Shown here one piece after another: positions 51,844 through 60,631 of a stretch of DNA of 64,000 bases; position 1 is the stretch's first letter, and each line of letters starts with the position of its first letter. The stretch is taken from NCBI RefSeq assembly GCF_900021155.1, contig NZ_FCNT01000027.1, forward strand, positions 1 through 64,000, written 5' to 3'. The DNA comes from Alistipes sp. CHKCI003. GTDB lineage: Bacteria; Bacteroidota; Bacteroidia; Bacteroidales; Rikenellaceae. A program made the position numbers and the translations under genes. Below the pieces are notes generated by a model. That model worked only from the letters and a program-made list of their open reading frames with translations. It made no database searches and had not been told where the DNA came from.

Positions 51844-52821
51844 TTATAGAAGAAGGGAAGCGACGCACAGTCCGATCAGTCCGATGTAGAGGCACATAGC
51901 GGCCGGACGAGGGAGCCGCACGAACCAAAGAGGCAGCAGCGTCGCCATCGGTACGGCTGCCAGCGCAGCTGCCGAAGAGGTGCCCGAAGGGACGAAAAAC
52001 AAACCCGTACAAAGCATGAAAAGAATCAGGTTGAAAAGCAGGATCGCCCGCGGTTTCGTACCCGAAGCATAGCGGTCGCGGAAATAGCAGACGGCCGTGA
52101 AGACCATAGCCGCAAGGAGCGTTCCCAACAGCATCAGCTTCGGCAACGGCAGCTCTCCCACGGAAAATCCGCTGGGCGTGCGGAAAGCCTCCCAAAGCAT
52201 CACGGCCGGCGCAGCGAAAGAACCGCCCATACCCCATATAATATATGAATAGGCAAGAAATGGAAGCGAAAAACCGAACAGCGCGACACAGGATTCGCGC
52301 GCGGAGCGCTTGAAAAGCGAAACGGCGAGCGGCAGGACCGGGATCAGCACGACCGCAGGCGTATAGATTAGCGGCAGAGCGCCCAGATAGAGCGAACCCC
52401 GGAAGACGGCGCTGAAGCAGTAACCGTTGCGGAATCCCGCATAGAAGTTCCGCACGGAGAGCACCAGCAGGATCGCGGCGGCATACCCGACCGAATAGGT
52501 CGTGCTGACGAAAATGCCGCAGGCTAAAAGACCGAACAGCGGAATTGCCAAATAGGTGTGGACCGAATAGAGTCCGTAACGGACCGTCGCACGCCCCAGA
52601 GCGACCCCTGCAAGGAAGAGGGCAAGACCGCACAGAAGTCTCGTCGACTGCGGCCAGCGCGCCTGCAACGTCAGCAGGCCGTCGCCCGCAAGCGAAGCGA
52701 CCTCGCCCGCAGACTCGCAGGCCGGATGGACGCATCCGATACGCGCCATGCCCGCCGCGACGAAGACGAGGAGCGTGAGAAAAGCGACCACGAGCGGTTG
52801 GCGCACAACATCCAGCTTCAT
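51844..52821 (-). CDS. Polytopic membrane protein of unknown function (DUF6427-like)
   Basis: A 325-residue protein from MKLDVVRQPLVVAFLTLLVF with about nine hydrophobic helices, including LLCGLALFLAGVALGRATV and YAAAILLVLSVRNFYAGFRN. No transporter signature was seen. The start at 52914 would place the divergent RNase HII start inside the gene, so 52821 is preferred; a -7 box TACTTTTG (plus-strand 52841-52848) lies 20 bases upstream. Assignment to DUF6427 is from memory of topology and length and is tentative. Confidence 0.75.
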   Translation of the reverse strand: MKLDVVRQPLVVAFLTLLVFVAAGMARIGCVHPACESAGEVASLAGDGLLTLQARWPQSTRLLCGLALFLAGVALGRATVRYGLYSVHTYLAIPLFGLLACGIFVSTTYSVGYAAAILLVLSVRNFYAGFRNGYCFSAVFRGSLYLGALPLIYTPAVVLIPVLPLAVSLFKRSARESCVALFGFSLPFLAYSYIIWGMGGSFAAPAVMLWEAFRTPSGFSVGELPLPKLMLLGTLLAAMVFTAVCYFRDRYASGTKPRAILLFNLILFMLCTGLFFVPSGTSSAAALAAVPMATLLPLWFVRLPRPAAMCLYIGLIGLCVASLLL

Positions 52822-52880
52822 ATCCGGTATTCGATTTGTGCAAAAGTAGCGAAAAAAGCCCAATCGGAGCGAATAATTCC

Positions 52881-52888
52881 TAACTTTG
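52881..52888 (+). promoter_or_regulatory. -7 box of rnhB
   Basis: TAACTTTG ends 5 bases before the ATG at 52894, so transcription would begin at or next to the start codon. No good -33 match was found. Confidence 0.5.
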
Positions 52889-52893
52889 TCCCG

Positions 52894-53505
52894 ATGCTGG
52901 AGAATTGCACGCAATACGATCTACCGGAGGCGGGATGCGACGAGGCGGGACGCGGATGTCTCGCCGGCGCAGTCTTCGCCGCTGCCGTGATCCTGCCGCC
53001 CGATTTCAGCGATCCGCTGCTCGACGATTCGAAGCGGATGACCGAGCGCAACCGCGACCGGCTGCGGCTCGTCATCGAACGCGAAGCCGTGGCATGGGCC
53101 GTGGAAGCCGTATCGGCCGCCCGCATCGACGAAATCAACATCCTCAACGCTTCGTTCGAAGGCATGTCGCTCGCCGTGGCGCGGCTCGATCCCGCACCGC
53201 AACTGCTCGCCATCGACGGCAACCGCTTCCGAACGAACCTCGGTATTCCCTACCGCTGCATCGTCAAGGGCGACGGCAAATATGCCGATATCGCCGCGGC
53301 TTCGGTCTTGGCCAAAACCCATCGGGACGAATACATGCGCCGGCTCGATGCGGAATATCCCCAATACGGTTGGGCCAAAAACAAGGGTTATCCGACGCGC
53401 GCGCACCGTCTGGCAATTCGCAGATACGGTCTTTCGCCCTATCACAGGCTCACGTTCAATCACGAAGCCGACCAGATGGAATTCGCATTCCAAGACACCA
53501 TATAA
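52894..53505 (+). CDS. rnhB: Ribonuclease HII
   Basis: A 203-residue RNase HII that removes ribonucleotides from DNA. The start MLENCTQYDLPEAG precedes the signature CDEAGRGCLAG (Asp16, Glu17); the other metal ligands lie in LLAIDGNRF and IAAASVLAKTHRDEYM. Upstream in-frame ATGs are inside the divergent promoter region and the neighbour gene. It is followed by a long non-coding stretch. Confidence 0.95.
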   Translation: MLENCTQYDLPEAGCDEAGRGCLAGAVFAAAVILPPDFSDPLLDDSKRMTERNRDRLRLVIEREAVAWAVEAVSAARIDEINILNASFEGMSLAVARLDPAPQLLAIDGNRFRTNLGIPYRCIVKGDGKYADIAAASVLAKTHRDEYMRRLDAEYPQYGWAKNKGYPTRAHRLAIRRYGLSPYHRLTFNHEADQMEFAFQDTI

Positions 53506-54146
53506 TTATTAGGAGCCGCAGCCGGTCCGATTTCCCACTCCTGCGGTCTTGCGAAACTGCTTTTCCGTCCAACCGGAGAGACGCCCTGCCGGATACCGCC
53601 CGCACGTAACATATTTTCGATCCACCGAAACAGGCAATGCTCCCGGAGTGGGAAAGATCTTCCGCCCGGGGCCCGCCGATGCAACGGTGCGGAAGGTCGA
53701 TCTCTACGACGGATGTACTCCGTCCGATGTCGATCGTTTTCTACACGAAGAGAGAATCAACGGTCCGGAGTTACCGTCGCCACACCGGAGCTCGTATTCC
53801 GGACACCCATCGAAGCCGGACGAGTGTTTGCAGAGAATACCATGCGCAGCAACAGGGAGGAGCGGGGAACAAGATCCGATTTCGAACCGGGAAGCCTGTT
53901 TGCAGCAAACACCGTTTCGCTGCACCGGGGCACTTTATTCAAGGCACTATTCAACCGAATGAAAGGCGGTTCGGAAACAGGACACTTTCTTTTCCGGCTG
54001 GGCCCTGTTGCGTCAGCCGAAATAGAAGAGACGACGCTCCGCCGCATCCACCCGGTTCCGTCTCATGTTCGCATAGGACAACAAAACGGCCGGGATCGGT
54101 TCCCGGCCGTTTTTCGTTCGCTTTTGTAAAATCGTCTTCCTGCCTT
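53506..54146. other. Intergenic region with degenerate repeats and a terminator
   Basis: No gene was recognised downstream of rnhB. Two related segments of about 30 bases occur 72 bases apart (near 53811 and 53883, sharing TGTTTGCAG). A canonical terminator lies at 54086-54115. The reading frames here lack family features. It may be decayed or structured non-coding DNA. Confidence 0.45.
54086..54115. terminator. Bidirectional intrinsic terminator
   Basis: ACGGCCGGGA and TCCCGGCCGT form a perfect 10-bp stem with a short loop, followed by TTTTT on the plus strand; on the minus strand a TTTT run also follows. It lies about 580 bases past rnhB and 170 past the ExbD gene. Confidence 0.75.
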
Positions 54147-54292
54147 CGGCAAAGCCCGAACAAGTTCGCCTCTGCCCCGGCCTTTCGAAAACGTTCGCTT
54201 CCATGCAGTCGTTTTCCCGCATCGGCAAAGCCCGAACAAGTTCGGCTCTGCTCTCGGCTTATCGAAAACGTTAGCCTTCCCTGCACTCGTTA
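54147..54292. repeat. Tandem repeat, two copies of 76 bp, at the end of the ExbD gene
   Basis: CGGCAAAGCCCGAACAAGTT begins both units (54147 and 54223). Each contains the palindrome CGAAC-AA-GTTCG and TCGAAAACGTT. The second unit runs into the stop codon of the ExbD gene at 54290. The unit resembles a dispersed 3'-flank element. Confidence 0.75.
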
Positions 54293-54760
54293 GTAACCGA
54301 GCGACTTGGAAGCCGCATAAGAAATCTTGAGCGCGTTCGCACGCCGAAGCTCCTGCTTCACGTCGGTAATCACACCCATCTTCGTCGATTCGTCGGCCTT
54401 GAGGCAGACCGTCATCGAAGCCTTGTCGACCTCGCTGAGCTTGTCGCGCTCGGCAGCCACGAAATCGCCGATGTCCTTAGCGGTGCGGTACGCATCGTTC
54501 AACTGAATACGGGGAGCCGTACCGAACTTGGCCTGCATGTTGAGCGAAGGCTGGCCGATGTGGATGTAACTGACCAGAGACTTCTTCTCCAGCTTCTGCA
54601 CTTCGGTGGCCTCCGGAAGTTTATACCGTACCAACAATTCCTGATCGCGCATGGTCGTCGAAACCATAAAGAAGAAGAGGATCATGAAGATCACGTCGGG
54701 AAGCGATGCGGTCGAAATGGGCGGCAACCCTTTGTTGCCTTTCTTTTTCATTACTGCCAT
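54290..54760 (-). CDS. exbD: ExbD/TolR family biopolymer transport protein
   Basis: A 156-residue protein: basic cytoplasmic tail, one transmembrane helix with the functional Asp (SLPDVIFMILFFFMVSTT), and a periplasmic domain ending VKQELRRANALKISYAASKS. Together with ExbB it converts proton motive force into TonB movement. It is the second of two exbD paralogues and the last gene of the operon; a tandem repeat begins at its stop codon. Confidence 0.92.
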   Translation of the reverse strand: MAVMKKKGNKGLPPISTASLPDVIFMILFFFMVSTTMRDQELLVRYKLPEATEVQKLEKKSLVSYIHIGQPSLNMQAKFGTAPRIQLNDAYRTAKDIGDFVAAERDKLSEVDKASMTVCLKADESTKMGVITDVKQELRRANALKISYAASKSLGY

Positions 54761-54775
54761 AACACTCTCTCCTTT

Positions 54776-55381
54776 CTACTTTTTAACGACTTTCGGCTCG
54801 GCCTCGGAAATCTTGTTGGGCACGGCCTTGACGACCGCGCTGCGCTGTTCATCGTTCAGATCCGCGAATTTCGCCCCGAACTTCCGCATCGCCACATCGT
54901 CGCGCACCTCGTTGAACGCGCGGGTAAGCTCGTTCTGCACCATGATATACGCCTGATAATTGGTATCGCGAGTCGTTTGCAGCGAAACCACGCCCATGCT
55001 CACGGGATATACCCACTTGCCGCCGTCCGGGAGCTCGATCTCCGTGTCCTCCTTCTCGGGTAGCTCGTCCAAATCGTAGGGGTTCAGGATGAACTCCTTG
55101 GTCTTGTCCTTGAGCTCGCGCAGGTCGATCAGTTCTTGATGTCCCTGCGTTCCGGCCATGATCTGACCGGCACCATTGACCAGCACGAGCAGGATGTTGC
55201 GCTGCTTCACCTTGATGTCCTCCGTCTTCTGATTCTCGGGAGGAAGCGGCGGGAGCATACGCGCCAAGCCCGTATCCACGTTCATGGTGGTAGCCACGAG
55301 GAAGAAAATCAGCAGCAGGAAGGCAATATCGGCCATCGAGCCGGCATTGATCTCCTGTACTTTTCTTTTATCTACTGCCAT
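54776..55381 (-). CDS. exbD: ExbD/TolR family biopolymer transport protein, longer paralogue
   Basis: A 201-residue paralogue with the transmembrane motif SMADIAFLLLIFFLVATTM containing the key Asp. The periplasmic part is longer than usual, with an acidic stretch LDELPEKEDTEIELP. Bacteroidetes often carry paired ExbD proteins of this kind in one operon. It lies 10 bases after the small membrane-protein gene. Confidence 0.92.
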   Translation of the reverse strand: MAVDKRKVQEINAGSMADIAFLLLIFFLVATTMNVDTGLARMLPPLPPENQKTEDIKVKQRNILLVLVNGAGQIMAGTQGHQELIDLRELKDKTKEFILNPYDLDELPEKEDTEIELPDGGKWVYPVSMGVVSLQTTRDTNYQAYIMVQNELTRAFNEVRDDVAMRKFGAKFADLNDEQRSAVVKAVPNKISEAEPKVVKK

Positions 55382-55391
55382 TGTTTTTCCG

Positions 55392-55829
55392 TTATTTGAA
55401 AGCTCTGTAGATCTCGGTTCCGATCGCCGTCAGGAAAGCTGCGACGAACGCCACGTAAGTTACGATGATGCTGGTCTCGGTAAGCACCGTAACGGAATGG
55501 TCGAAGAAACCGCTGTTCTGCAAGTCGGGAATGTTGACCGTATGGCCCGCGGAGTAGAAGTAGGCCGCACCCACGATCACGAGGATCAGCACCAGCGAAA
55601 GCAGCGTACCCTTGATTCCCTTGGGATTCTGGATCATCCCCCAGACGGCGCAGAAGACCGCCGAAGCCACGGCCAGAACAACGAGGATATATCCCCAGAC
55701 GATGTTCAGACTGATCGACGGATCGTACACCGCCGGATTGTCCGAATGGGGTGTCGCCACCGCATAGATCAACAACGCGGCGGTGATCGCCATCAGGACC
55801 CCCAGCAATATATTCAATACCTTTTTCAT
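55392..55829 (-). CDS. Small membrane protein of the ExbB/ExbD operon
   Basis: A 145-residue protein with about four transmembrane helices, for example LLGVLMAITAALLIYAV and GYILVVLAVASAVFCAVWGM. No known motif was recognised. It lies between exbB and exbD in the operon, an arrangement common in Bacteroidetes, so a link to the energy-transducing complex is inferred. Confidence 0.8.
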   Translation of the reverse strand: MKKVLNILLGVLMAITAALLIYAVATPHSDNPAVYDPSISLNIVWGYILVVLAVASAVFCAVWGMIQNPKGIKGTLLSLVLILVIVGAAYFYSAGHTVNIPDLQNSGFFDHSVTVLTETSIIVTYVAFVAAFLTAIGTEIYRAFK

Positions 55830-55856
55830 AATTTCGTTTTACTCTTGATCGTGGAA

Positions 55857-56651
55857 TTATTTCTTGCTGTAAGCAGTCAGAATGTCCATCAGCGTGATGG
55901 AGGCATCCTCCATGTCGTTGACCAGCGAATCGATCTTCGACACGATGTAGTTATAGAACAGCTGGAGAATAACCGCAGCGATAAGACCCATGAGAGTGGT
56001 CAGAAGGGCGACCTTGATACCGCCGGCAACGAGCGTCGGGCTGATATCGCCGGCAGCCTGAATCTGGTCGAACGCCTGAATCATGCCGACGACCGTACCC
56101 ATGAATCCCAACATGGGCGAAAGCGCGATGAACAGACCTATCCACGTCAGACCCGACTCCATCTGGCCCGTCTGTACCGAACCGTAGGAAACGACCGACT
56201 TCTCGACGGCGTCCAATCCCTGATCGTAACGGTCGAGACCCTGATAGTAGATCGAAGCGATCGGACCGCGCGTATTGCGGCAAAGCTCCTTGGCGGCACC
56301 GATGCCCTTGCTCTTGACGGTCTGCTCGACCTCAGCGACGAATTTCTTCGTATTGATCGTCGAAAGCGCCAGATAAAGGATGCGCTCGATGGCCACGGCC
56401 AGACCGATCACGAGGAATATGAGAATGGGGAGCATCCAAGCCCAGCCGCCTTCGAGGAACTTCTGCATCATCACGTGGTGCATCGTCTCGCCGGCAACCT
56501 CGGTCTCCGCCACTTCGTCCACTACTTCCGTAACGGCTTCAGCAACGGGTTCGGCAGCGGCAGCGCTCTCTGCAGCAGCGTCTTGCGCGAATACGTTAAC
56601 AGTGCCAAGAGCAAAGATGGCAACCGTCAGAATCAAAAAAAATTTTTTCAT
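55857..56651 (-). CDS. exbB: MotA/TolQ/ExbB proton channel protein
   Basis: A 264-residue protein. It begins with a signal peptide (FFLILTVAIFALGTVNVFA) and an Ala/Glu-rich periplasmic segment, then three transmembrane helices: GWAWMLPILIFLVIGLAVAI, and the ExbB core pair containing LSPMLGFMGTVVGMIQAFDQ and LVAGGIKVALLTTLMGLIAA. This is the Bacteroidetes type of ExbB. It heads the exbB-membrane protein-exbD-exbD operon and could energise the hmuR receptor among others. Confidence 0.93.
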   Translation of the reverse strand: MKKFFLILTVAIFALGTVNVFAQDAAAESAAAAEPVAEAVTEVVDEVAETEVAGETMHHVMMQKFLEGGWAWMLPILIFLVIGLAVAIERILYLALSTINTKKFVAEVEQTVKSKGIGAAKELCRNTRGPIASIYYQGLDRYDQGLDAVEKSVVSYGSVQTGQMESGLTWIGLFIALSPMLGFMGTVVGMIQAFDQIQAAGDISPTLVAGGIKVALLTTLMGLIAAVILQLFYNYIVSKIDSLVNDMEDASITLMDILTAYSKK

Positions 56652-56986
56652 AATCGTGTTTTGATAAATTAAGATTTGATTAGTTTACTTTGTTTTGTTG
56701 TTTTTAAGTATTTCCGTTTCGTTAAAAATTACGTTCGTTTCGGCGGTTTCCGCAAATTTTTCGTCCTTTCGGACACGCTCCCGTCCGAAAAAGGTCGCTT
56801 CGCGTACTTCACAGGCCGGATCGGAGCAGTCGCCCACACACGGCCCGCGAGCCGCATCACTCACGGCAATCGACTGCAAACCAGCACATTACCTATCCGG
56901 CCACACACCGGAGCCACAACTTTGCAGCCCGATTAACTCTATTAGCAGTGCGAAATATAGTAAAAAAAAACGTTCCGTGCAACGCC
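56652..56986. other. Upstream region of the exbB operon
   Basis: These 335 bases lie between exbB and the end of ansA. They contain the putative exbB promoter (56952-56982), implying a leader of about 290 bases, and an AT-rich zone near the start codon. No gene was recognised. Confidence 0.5.
56952..56982 (-). promoter_or_regulatory. Putative promoter of the exbB operon
   Basis: On the minus strand TTG (56980-56982) and TATATTTC (56952-56959) are 20 bases apart; the last base of the -7 box deviates from the consensus G. No better match was found nearer to the ATG. Confidence 0.45.
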
Positions 56987-58015
56987 CTATGCCGTAAATT
57001 CGCCTTTCAGCGGCCTGCGCAAAAGGGCGCGCGTTTCACCTACGGACAGCTCCTTGCCCAGCACATACATGAGTTTCGCAACGGCCGCCTCGGTCGTCAT
57101 ATCATAGCCGGACACGACTCCGATCTTCTGCAGCCTGAGCCCCGTTTCGTAAAGCTCCATCGACACTTTGCCCTCGCCGCACTGCGTGATGTTCAGAACG
57201 ATCACACCGCGCGCAATGGTCTCTTCGAGCGCTCGCAGAAACCACTCGCTCGTCGGGGCGTTGCCCGCGCCGAACGTTTCGAGCACCACGCCGCGCAGCT
57301 CCTCGGCCGAAAGCATCGCACGCAGGGTCCGTTCGTCGAGCCCGGGGAAGAGTTTGACGACCGCGATCCCGTCGCTCAGCCGCGTGGCGACATGCAGTTG
57401 CGGAGAGGAATCCTCCGGGCGCAGGATCGCCGGGAGATTGTAGGCGATGTTGACCCCGACCTCCGCGAGCGGCGGATAGTTGTACGACCGGAAAGCGCTG
57501 AGGGCTTCGGCGCTCCGCTTGCTCGTGCGGTTCGCACGAAACAGGCGGTTCTGGAAATAGAGCGACACTTCCGGCACCACGGGACGGCCCGCCAGTTGCG
57601 CGCCGGCGATCTCGATCGCCGTGATGAGGTTTTCGCGCCCGTCCGTCCGGAGCACGCCGATTGGGATCTGGCTTCCGGTGAAAACCACCGGTTTCGAGAG
57701 GTTTTCGAGCATGAAGCTCAGCGCCGAAGCGGTATAGGACATGGTATCCGTCCCGTGCAGGACCACGAATCCGTCGTAACGCGGATAGTTGTCGCGGATG
57801 ATGCCGGCCAGTTCGATCCAGTTCTGCGGCGAGACGTTCGACGAATCGATCACGGGGTTCATCGTCAGCACGTCGATGTCGACGTTCAGCCGTTTGAGCG
57901 ACGGAAATTCATCGTAAATGCCGCTGAAATCGAAAGGTACCAGCGCCCCCGTTTCCGGATCGGTCTTCATGCCGATCGTTCCGCCGGTATAAATAATCAG
58001 AATGGAAGATTTCAT
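56987..58015 (-). CDS. ansA: L-asparaginase (type I)
   Basis: A 342-residue cytoplasmic enzyme (no signal peptide). The active-site threonines are in IYTGGTIGM and VVLHGTDTMSYTASAL; the C-terminal domain has the type-I pattern with VLETFGAGNAP. It hydrolyses asparagine to aspartate and ammonia. It lies 41 bases after tatD at the end of the dprA cluster. Confidence 0.94.
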   Translation of the reverse strand: MKSSILIIYTGGTIGMKTDPETGALVPFDFSGIYDEFPSLKRLNVDIDVLTMNPVIDSSNVSPQNWIELAGIIRDNYPRYDGFVVLHGTDTMSYTASALSFMLENLSKPVVFTGSQIPIGVLRTDGRENLITAIEIAGAQLAGRPVVPEVSLYFQNRLFRANRTSKRSAEALSAFRSYNYPPLAEVGVNIAYNLPAILRPEDSSPQLHVATRLSDGIAVVKLFPGLDERTLRAMLSAEELRGVVLETFGAGNAPTSEWFLRALEETIARGVIVLNITQCGEGKVSMELYETGLRLQKIGVVSGYDMTTEAAVAKLMYVLGKELSVGETRALLRRPLKGEFTA

Positions 58016-58056
58016 ATCAAGTCGGTTATGATTTTAGTAGGTTCAAGCGCTTTGTA

Positions 58057-58839
58057 TCACACTCCGAACAGGCGGCGTGCATTTTCCGCGGTCTCGGCCG
58101 CCACCCGCTCCGGCGAAAGCCCCTTCAGCTCGGCGACCTTTTCGCATACGAACCGCACGTACGCAGGTTCGTTGCGCCGGCCCCTGTACGGAACGGGCGT
58201 CAGATAGGGGCAGTCGGTTTCGAGCACCATGTCGCACAGCTCCATCCCGCGCACGACTTCGGCCAGCGCACTCTTCCGGAAAGTTACGACGCCTCCGATG
58301 CCGAAGACGAAGTCGCCGCACTCGCGCAGCGTCCGATAGGTCTCCAGCGTATCCGAAAAGGCGTGGAAAACACCCCGAAGCCCGCGTCCGGCATACTCCC
58401 GTACGAGTGCCGCGGTTTCCGGCCACGCCGACCGCGTATGCACCGCCACGGGCAGACCGCACTCCAGAGCCAGCTCGATCTGACGCCTGAACGCCTCGGT
58501 CTGCTCCGCCCTGAAATCGGCGCTCCAGTAGAAATCGAGCCCGATCTCGCCGACTGCGCAGAACCGCAATCCCGCGGGCGGCGAGACGAGGAAGCGCTCC
58601 ACCGCACGGAGCTCCTCGCGCCAACGGGGGTTGTCATTCACCGAAGTCGGATGCAGCCCCATCATCGGCGTGCAGCAATCCGAGTAGGTCCGGCAGGTCT
58701 CGAAAAGCCGTTCGTGGCTCTCCGAATCGATGGCCGGGAGCAGCAGGCGGTCGATGCCCGCCTCGCGGGCGCGCCGGACGACCTCGTCGCGGTCGGCATC
58801 GAATTCTTCGGTATAAATATGGGCGTGCGTGTCGATCAT
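58057..58839 (-). CDS. tatD: TatD family metal-dependent hydrolase
   Basis: A 260-residue TIM-barrel enzyme: MIDTHAHIYTEEFD (HxH metal site), VGEIGLDFYW, VAVHTRSAW, GVFHAFSD and LETDCPYLTPVPYRG. TatD proteins are 3'-5' DNA exonucleases or D-aminoacyl hydrolases. It starts 10 bases after the 123-residue unknown gene. Confidence 0.93.
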   Translation of the reverse strand: MIDTHAHIYTEEFDADRDEVVRRAREAGIDRLLLPAIDSESHERLFETCRTYSDCCTPMMGLHPTSVNDNPRWREELRAVERFLVSPPAGLRFCAVGEIGLDFYWSADFRAEQTEAFRRQIELALECGLPVAVHTRSAWPETAALVREYAGRGLRGVFHAFSDTLETYRTLRECGDFVFGIGGVVTFRKSALAEVVRGMELCDMVLETDCPYLTPVPYRGRRNEPAYVRFVCEKVAELKGLSPERVAAETAENARRLFGV

Positions 58840-58849
58840 CGTCTTACGT

Positions 58850-59221
58850 TTACCATGCCGCAGGATAAACCCTGATCCGCCCGATATTCTTCAGTTTTCG
58901 GGGGCTCAAATTGTAAAAGCTCAGCTCTTCCACCGCGAAACCGAAAAACTTCTCCTTCGTCAAGTAAGTATGACTCCGATCCACGATCCGGTCGTTTTTA
59001 TCGTACATCACCATGATCAGATCGACATCGTGCTTCAGTTTATTCCCCGATGCAGGATGGACTTCGCAATAAATCCTCACCTCCCTCTCTTCACGATCAT
59101 AGATCGCGGAAAGGCGATCGAGCCTTATTCCATGCCACGCCTCCATCTCGGGCATCCGCTCCAACAATTCATCGTACACCGACGCTTCTTTCTTCCCCGT
59201 TCGGATCGTCTCTTCCGTCAT
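58850..59221 (-). CDS. Conserved-looking hypothetical protein between dprA and tatD
   Basis: A 123-residue soluble protein, no signal peptide and no motif that I recognise. The middle is beta-rich (VRIYCEVHPASG, HDVDLIMVMYDKNDRIV) and the end is basic (LSPRKLKNIGRIRVYPAAW). It lies 9 bases after dprA and 10 before tatD on the same strand, which supports a real gene. The pattern resembles a small beta-sandwich. Confidence 0.7.
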   Translation of the reverse strand: MTEETIRTGKKEASVYDELLERMPEMEAWHGIRLDRLSAIYDREEREVRIYCEVHPASGNKLKHDVDLIMVMYDKNDRIVDRSHTYLTKEKFFGFAVEELSFYNLSPRKLKNIGRIRVYPAAW

Positions 59222-59230
59222 TATTATATA

Positions 59231-60343
59231 TTAAAGGTTATCCATCAGTCTTATATATCGGTTCCCGGGCAGCTGGCGAACGGCGCCGGCCATCTCCAGA
59301 CCCAACAGCAGCACCGACATTTCGCATGTGCCGAGACCGCACAAGGCCCCCAGCTCCTCCGTCGAGACGGGGTCCGAACTCCTGAAGCAGGCCAGCAGAC
59401 CGGCCTCATCCGCCGTCAGGCAGGGAGACTGTCCCGTCGATCGGGGCCCCGCTCCGGCGGGTCCGAGATCCCACATCAACTCCGAGACGATGTCTTCGGC
59501 CGACAGCACCAACTGCGCTTTTTTATTCCGGATCAACAGATTCGGCCCCTTCGACGCCGCATCGACGGCCCGTCCCGGGACGGCCATCACCGAACGGTCG
59601 TACCCGTCGGCGCAGTGGGCCGTCATGAGCGAGCCTCCGGCGCACGGCGACTCGACGACGACCGTCCCTGCGCTCAGCGCTGCGATGATCCGGTTGCGGG
59701 CCAGATAAAACGTCCCCTTCTGCTTCACCTGCGCATGCAGTTCCGAAACGATCGCACCGCCGGCCGCCACAATATCGCGGGCGACGGGTTCGTGCTGCGC
59801 AGGCGTTACATCCGGCAGCGCGTTCGCCACGACCGCCACGGTCTTCGCCCCGGCTGCCAAAGCCGCGCGGTGGGCCGCCACGTCGATGCCGAACGCCAGA
59901 CCGCTCACGATGCAGACCCCGGGCACCCGCTCCGCAAGGCCGCGGACCAGTTCGCCGCACATCCGCTGTCCGTACGGGGTCGCTTCCCGCGTCCCGACGA
60001 TCGAAACGCAGCGCATCGAAAGCGCCGCGACATCGCCTCGGACATAGAGTACATGGGGATAATCGGGTATTTCGCGCAACAGCGGAGGATACTCCGGATC
60101 GGTCGAAGCCACGGCCGTGAGGCCATGCTTGCGGCAATAGTTCCACTCCCGCTCCGCGGCCGGCATGGCCGACCGGCGGGCGATGCGGCGCGCGAGATCG
60201 GGTCTGAGTTCCGCCCGATCGGTCAGCAGCTCTTCCGAAGCGGCGAAAACTTGCCGGGCATCGCCGAAGCACTCCAGCAGATGCACGACTCCTTTTACTC
60301 CGATCCCCGGAGTCATCGTAAGGGCGATATCCTCGATGGTCAT
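59231..60343 (-). CDS. dprA: DNA processing protein DprA
   Basis: A 370-residue protein: an N-terminal SAM-like region (LTMTPGIGVKGVVHLLE), the Rossmann-like domain with SIVGTREATPYG, SGLAFGIDVAAHRAAL and GGSLMTAHCADGYDRSVM, and a C-terminal winged helix (LGALCGLGTCEMSVLLLGLE). DprA loads RecA onto incoming single-stranded DNA. It is the first gene of the dprA-unknown-tatD-ansA cluster. Confidence 0.95.
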   Translation of the reverse strand: MTIEDIALTMTPGIGVKGVVHLLECFGDARQVFAASEELLTDRAELRPDLARRIARRSAMPAAEREWNYCRKHGLTAVASTDPEYPPLLREIPDYPHVLYVRGDVAALSMRCVSIVGTREATPYGQRMCGELVRGLAERVPGVCIVSGLAFGIDVAAHRAALAAGAKTVAVVANALPDVTPAQHEPVARDIVAAGGAIVSELHAQVKQKGTFYLARNRIIAALSAGTVVVESPCAGGSLMTAHCADGYDRSVMAVPGRAVDAASKGPNLLIRNKKAQLVLSAEDIVSELMWDLGPAGAGPRSTGQSPCLTADEAGLLACFRSSDPVSTEELGALCGLGTCEMSVLLLGLEMAGAVRQLPGNRYIRLMDNL

Positions 60344-60414
60344 GACCCGAAAAGCGTATTACAATAGTGTAAAGGTAAATATTTTTGGGAAATAACGCAA
60401 AGTCGCGCAGAAGT

Positions 60415-60445
60415 TTTGCAAATTTTGGAAATGTTCGTATATTTG
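60415..60445 (+). promoter_or_regulatory. Promoter of tRNA-Cys
   Basis: TTTG at 60415-60418 and TATATTTG at 60438-60445 with a 19-base spacer match the Bacteroidetes consensus exactly. Confidence 0.8.
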
Positions 60446-60515
60446 CACGCCCGACGCTCCGATCGCCGTTCGAAAAGTTATGCGGATCGGTGGGGGGCGG
60501 GGAGAAACGATATCG

Positions 60516-60586
60516 GGTCTGATGGCCGAGTGGCTAGGCAAAGGTCTGCAAAACCTTGTACAGCGGTTCGAATCCGCTTCAGACCT
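60516..60586 (+). tRNA. tRNA-Cys (anticodon GCA)
   Basis: The acceptor stem GGTCTGA (60516-60522) pairs with TCAGACC (60579-60585), with discriminator T. The anticodon stem AAGGT/ACCTT encloses loop CTGCAAA, giving GCA. The T arm is AGCGGTTCGAATCCGCT. CCA is not encoded. A terminator follows 6 bases later. Confidence 0.96.
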
Positions 60587-60591
60587 CACAG

Positions 60592-60630
60592 AAACCGCGT
60601 TGTAGATGTCTACAACGCGGTTTTCATTTT
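60592..60630 (+). terminator. Terminator of tRNA-Cys
   Basis: AACCGCGTTGTAG and CTACAACGCGGTT form a perfect 13-bp stem with loop ATGT, followed by a T-rich stretch. Confidence 0.85.
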
Positions 60631-60631
60631 G

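Noticed and set aside
53637..54293. 218-codon plus-strand frame downstream of rnhB
   Set aside because: It runs through a terminator and tandem repeats into the antisense of exbD, and lacks any domain signature.
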